Positions 61,125-64,000 of a stretch of DNA of 64,000 nt are shown piece after piece (the first letter of the stretch is position 1; every line of letters begins with the position of its first letter). This DNA is from Prevotella sp. P2-180 (GTDB lineage: Bacteria; Bacteroidota; Bacteroidia; Bacteroidales; Bacteroidaceae): positions 62,001 through 126,000 of the forward strand of contig NZ_NPJI01000082.1 of assembly GCF_002251435.1 (NCBI RefSeq), given 5' to 3'. The notes under the pieces were generated by a model. That model was not told the origin of the DNA, did no database searches, and saw nothing but the letters and a program-made list of their open reading frames with translations. Made by a program: the position numbers and the translations under genes.

Positions 61125-63821
61125 CTAGTTATTAATTATTTCCTTCCTTATCTCCCCGCTCTTCATCCTGAAGATATTCATTCCCTTGGCAGCTTTCGTC
61201 GCCTTGCGACCCGAAAGGTCGTAGATGTCGCGGACGGTGTTGCCATCAGCTGCTTCGGGCGATGAGAGGCCTGCGGCTGTCAAGCCCTTCACGGCAAAGA
61301 AGTCCTTCCACACGTCGGCTGACCTATATGCATCGAGAGAGGCATCGGGCACATAGAGAGTGGCTGCCGTCTTGACGGCATCGTCGAAACTGTATTCCTT
61401 TGCCACAGGAGGCTCCGGGGCTTTGCATGTCACTGATGTAAGAGCGGTACAGCCATAGAAGTTGCCTTCTGCCAATTTCTTTAGCGAGGCTGGCAGTATC
61501 ACGCTCTTCAACGACTCGGACATGACAAACAAACTGCGATACATCTCGGTGAGGGATGTATTGGAGAGGTCAACTGTTTCGGCGGCTATTCCCTGGAAGC
61601 AGAACTCACCCACACGCTCGACACCGTCGGGCAGAGATACTGACTCAAGACCGGTTGCGGCAAAGGCTGCATACTTGAGATTCTTGACCGTGGAAGGCAA
61701 TGTGACCTGCGCCAGTGAAGAACAATAGACAAAGGACATATGACCTATTTCCTCCAGTCCCTCGGGTAGAGACACTGATTTCAGGTTTGGACACTCCGCG
61801 GCAAAACGATATGGCAATGACTTGACTTTAGCCTTGATGTCGATGCTCTCCAAGTTGGGGCAAGTGTAGAACGCATTCATTCCAATCTCTTCTACCGACT
61901 CAGGTATCACAATAGACTCTATGCCTGACTCTGCGAAAGCTGCCGCACCAATGGTTTTAACTCCCTCGGGGATGGTAAGGCTCTTAAGGCTTGTGCAGCG
62001 CCAAAAAGCTGTTTGGGGAATATCGGTGATACCTGCAGGAAGCGTGACACTTACAAGGGAGGGCATTTCTGCGAAACCGCCTTTAGGCAACTCCATCAGT
62101 CCTGCGGGTAGTGTCAGTGTAGTCAAATTGTCCATTCCAGAGACGTCGAACTTGGTGCATGAGTTTGGGATAGTCAATTCGGTAATACCTGTCCAACCCA
62201 ATGCATGATCACCCATCTCCTCCAAACCCTCGGGCAACGTAATCTCCGTCAGTGCAGAACAATAATAGAAAGCATTATTACCAAGAACTTTTAATGACTG
62301 AGGCAGCACAACTGAAGAAAGGCTCTCACAATGCCAAAAACAACCATTGGGCAACGTCTCTAATGACTCTGGAAGAGTGATAATCTCCAAGTTCTTTGCA
62401 TCGTGGAAAGCCTCTTCGCTCAAATGCCTTAATGTAGAAGGAGTGACAATCTCTTTAACCGTGGATTCAAAAAAGGCATCCTGACCAATGGAAGTGAGAC
62501 CTTCGGGCAGGATAATCTTGTCTGCTTCGACATAACTGAGTGCTCCGACACCTAATGCCGTTATGCCTTCGGGGATGGTGAGTACACCATCTTCCACCAT
62601 CTTTGGATCAACCTCCAAGAGGACCCTCGAACCGTCCTTGCGGTTGTTGACAAACATCTTGTCAACAATCTCCACACCATTTCCTTCGCCCTCAAACGTA
62701 TAAGCAGCAAAAGAGCTAAAGTCCTGTCGGCCTTCGATGACATCAATGCTCTTAGGTATTCTCAACACTAAGTTGCCATTGTCATTCGAGGCAATCCTCT
62801 CGCCTATCCTCTCCACCGACTCGGGCAAAGAAAGTAATTCGAGTGAATTGCATCGCAAGAAGGCATTGCTATCTATGTTCTTCAAGCCTTCGGGCAGACT
62901 TATTGAAGTCAAGCCAGATCGTCCAAAAGCCCACTCGCCAATTGACTTGACAGTCGAAGGCAATGTGACAGACGTGAGCTTAGAACATCCAGAGAAAGCA
63001 TTAACGCCGATAGTCTCCAATCCCTCTGGCAGGGTGACGTTGGTGAGCTTCGTGCAGTTTTCGAAGGCGCCTTTGCCTACTTCCTTGACACCGGCAGGCA
63101 GGGTTATTTCGGTAATCTTTGTAGAAGCAAGAATCCACTCCGGCACTATGGTGATGTTGGCAGGAAAAGTAAACGATGTAAGTTTTGTATCGGCAAATGC
63201 CCATTCGCCTATCTCTTCAATACTCTCAGGCAAGGTGACGGAAGTCAAACCTGTGTTGCTGAATGCGCTCTCTCCTATCGTCTTGAGCGTTGAAGGAAGC
63301 GATATGGACGTAAGACTAAAACAATAAGAGAAGGCATAATCTCCAATCTTTTCAAGTTGTGACGGAAGAGAGACTGATATCAGCGACCTATTGAAAAAGA
63401 AAGCGTAATCGCCAATAACCTTGACTCCATCGGGGATTATGACAGATTCCAATCCTAACTTGTAGAACGCATGAGAACCTATCTCCTCGAGCTGTTCGGG
63501 CAATGTGATTGTCTTCAGCCCTGAACCATAGAACGCATAATTGCCTATACGGCGTATGGTGTTTGGCAATGTGATACTGTTAATCTCATAGACGAACACT
63601 TCATCTCCGATGGATGTCACGGTATAGGTCTTTCCGTCTGCTTCCACCGTTTCGGGTATCACGATGTCCATCTCCCGGGTATCGTGATAATCTGAGCGTC
63701 TTACTTCAGCCGTCCCATCGTCAAAGCAATGAAACAGCAGCTGGTCTTGATAGATGTCCTTGTCGGCACTGGCCGAAAGACTTATTGCCGCGAGCAATAA
63801 AAAGGTAATCATTTTTTTCAT
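61125..63821 (-). CDS. BspA-type leucine-rich repeat surface protein
   Basis: About 898 residues from MKKMITFLLLAAISLSASAD, a signal peptide. It consists mostly of LRR_5 repeats of about 23 residues: each has xxLTSVTLPEGLxxIGxxAF-type sequence, with some 25-30 units, interrupted at about 370-430 by a non-repeat insert. The end reads IYDLSGRKATKAAKGMNIFR plus MKSGEIRKE, a tail like those of T9SS-exported or surface Prevotella proteins. BspA-like proteins mediate attachment to host matrix and other bacteria. Promoter not identified. The upstream ATG at 63827 is equally possible. Confidence 0.9.
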   Translation of the reverse strand: MKKMITFLLLAAISLSASADKDIYQDQLLFHCFDDGTAEVRRSDYHDTREMDIVIPETVEADGKTYTVTSIGDEVFVYEINSITLPNTIRRIGNYAFYGSGLKTITLPEQLEEIGSHAFYKLGLESVIIPDGVKVIGDYAFFFNRSLISVSLPSQLEKIGDYAFSYCFSLTSISLPSTLKTIGESAFSNTGLTSVTLPESIEEIGEWAFADTKLTSFTFPANITIVPEWILASTKITEITLPAGVKEVGKGAFENCTKLTNVTLPEGLETIGVNAFSGCSKLTSVTLPSTVKSIGEWAFGRSGLTSISLPEGLKNIDSNAFLRCNSLELLSLPESVERIGERIASNDNGNLVLRIPKSIDVIEGRQDFSSFAAYTFEGEGNGVEIVDKMFVNNRKDGSRVLLEVDPKMVEDGVLTIPEGITALGVGALSYVEADKIILPEGLTSIGQDAFFESTVKEIVTPSTLRHLSEEAFHDAKNLEIITLPESLETLPNGCFWHCESLSSVVLPQSLKVLGNNAFYYCSALTEITLPEGLEEMGDHALGWTGITELTIPNSCTKFDVSGMDNLTTLTLPAGLMELPKGGFAEMPSLVSVTLPAGITDIPQTAFWRCTSLKSLTIPEGVKTIGAAAFAESGIESIVIPESVEEIGMNAFYTCPNLESIDIKAKVKSLPYRFAAECPNLKSVSLPEGLEEIGHMSFVYCSSLAQVTLPSTVKNLKYAAFAATGLESVSLPDGVERVGEFCFQGIAAETVDLSNTSLTEMYRSLFVMSESLKSVILPASLKKLAEGNFYGCTALTSVTCKAPEPPVAKEYSFDDAVKTAATLYVPDASLDAYRSADVWKDFFAVKGLTAAGLSSPEAADGNTVRDIYDLSGRKATKAAKGMNIFRMKSGEIRKEIINN

Positions 63822-63852
63822 AAGCAATCACATTATCTAATTATTCTTCATT

Positions 63853-64000
63853 TAATTATTCTTCATTAAGCTGTTGACGTAATAACTTTTGGGACTGATA
63901 CCTTTTAACTTTACAAAGTAGCGATTAAACGACGAGAGGGAATTGAAGCCACTCTTCTGCGCCACTACCGACATCGATTTTCTGCCTCGTTCGGGCATCA
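63853..64000 (-). CDS. AraC-type DNA-binding domain, C-terminal end (runs off the right edge)
   Basis: The minus strand reads MSVVAQKSGFNSLSSFNRYF followed by VKLKGISPKSYYVNSLMKNN and stop. This is the second helix-turn-helix and signature of AraC/XylS regulators (A..SGF.S..SF.R.F....G.SP..Y). The N-terminal part lies outside the window, so it may be a plain AraC regulator or the DNA-binding end of a hybrid two-component protein. It is upstream of the LRR gene on the same strand and could control it. The 3' side has a 15-bp direct repeat (ATTATTCTTCATTTA). Confidence 0.9.

Overview
The window looks like a chromosomal segment of a gut- or oral-type Bacteroidales, most likely Prevotella/Segatella. 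The evidence is as follows. Promoters carry the Bacteroidetes -7 element TAnnTTTG, often as TACCTTTG, TAACTTTG or TACTTTTG. Shine-Dalgarno sequences are essentially absent. The window has OMP_b-brl_3 and SusC-like outer membrane proteins, BtuB/BtuG B12 uptake, a BspA-type leucine-rich protein, DUF4143 and AAA-ATPase/PDDEXK proteins, and C-terminal tails of the 'SGRR..GLYI.NGKK..IK' kind. This is inference from gene content; no marker gene gives the species.

Layout. 1-6.3 kb: start of cysS, a tripartite efflux operon (TolC, HlyD, MFS; minus), tRNA-Leu(CAA) with its terminator, and manC (plus). 6.3-7.9 kb: a HIT protein converging on greA, then about 600 bp without a gene that appears to hold one or two small transcripts with promoter and terminator. 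7.9-12.7 kb: a six-gene minus-strand envelope operon (DUF4254, GT9, rubredoxin, CDF transporter, SDR, PAP2). 12.8-16.7 kb: pdxB and the acpP-fabF-rnc cluster (plus). 16.7-26.0 kb: a tightly packed minus run, read as GH31 -> UPF1-like helicase -> steroid 5-alpha-reductase homologue -> Old Yellow Enzyme -> TPR/histidine kinase carrying an AraC-like helix-turn-helix -> SDR. 26-35 kb: housekeeping genes (lgt, ychF, sufE, U32 peptidase, mdh, HlyIII, rnr, phytase-like esterase).

35-50 kb is the accessory part. It holds an OMP barrel behind evenly spaced TCGTCA repeats, small detoxification-type genes (GyrI-like, VOC remnant, DinB, GNAT, YbjQ), a 23-bp repeat array, one intact and one gutted AAA-ATPase/PDDEXK gene, and a complete cobalamin-riboswitch-controlled B12 uptake operon (btuB, btuG-like, two more secreted proteins). 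50-64 kb: LpxL-type acyltransferase, DUF4143 ATPase with upstream 23-bp repeats, OMP barrel divergent from a two-component system, HXXEE protein, metallophosphoesterase, a histidine-kinase-like protein that has lost its catalytic histidine, a 900-residue BspA-like LRR protein, and the tail of an AraC-type regulator.

The strongest leads are the putative steroid/bile-acid reductase set at 16.7-21.8 kb and its unusual kinase. Next come the reciprocal decay of a duplicated ATPase/acetyltransferase module (41 kb versus 48 kb), which shares a promoter with a third locus at 37.7 kb; the repeat arrays at 39.4 and 52.2 kb; and a candidate non-coding RNA at 7.5-7.7 kb.
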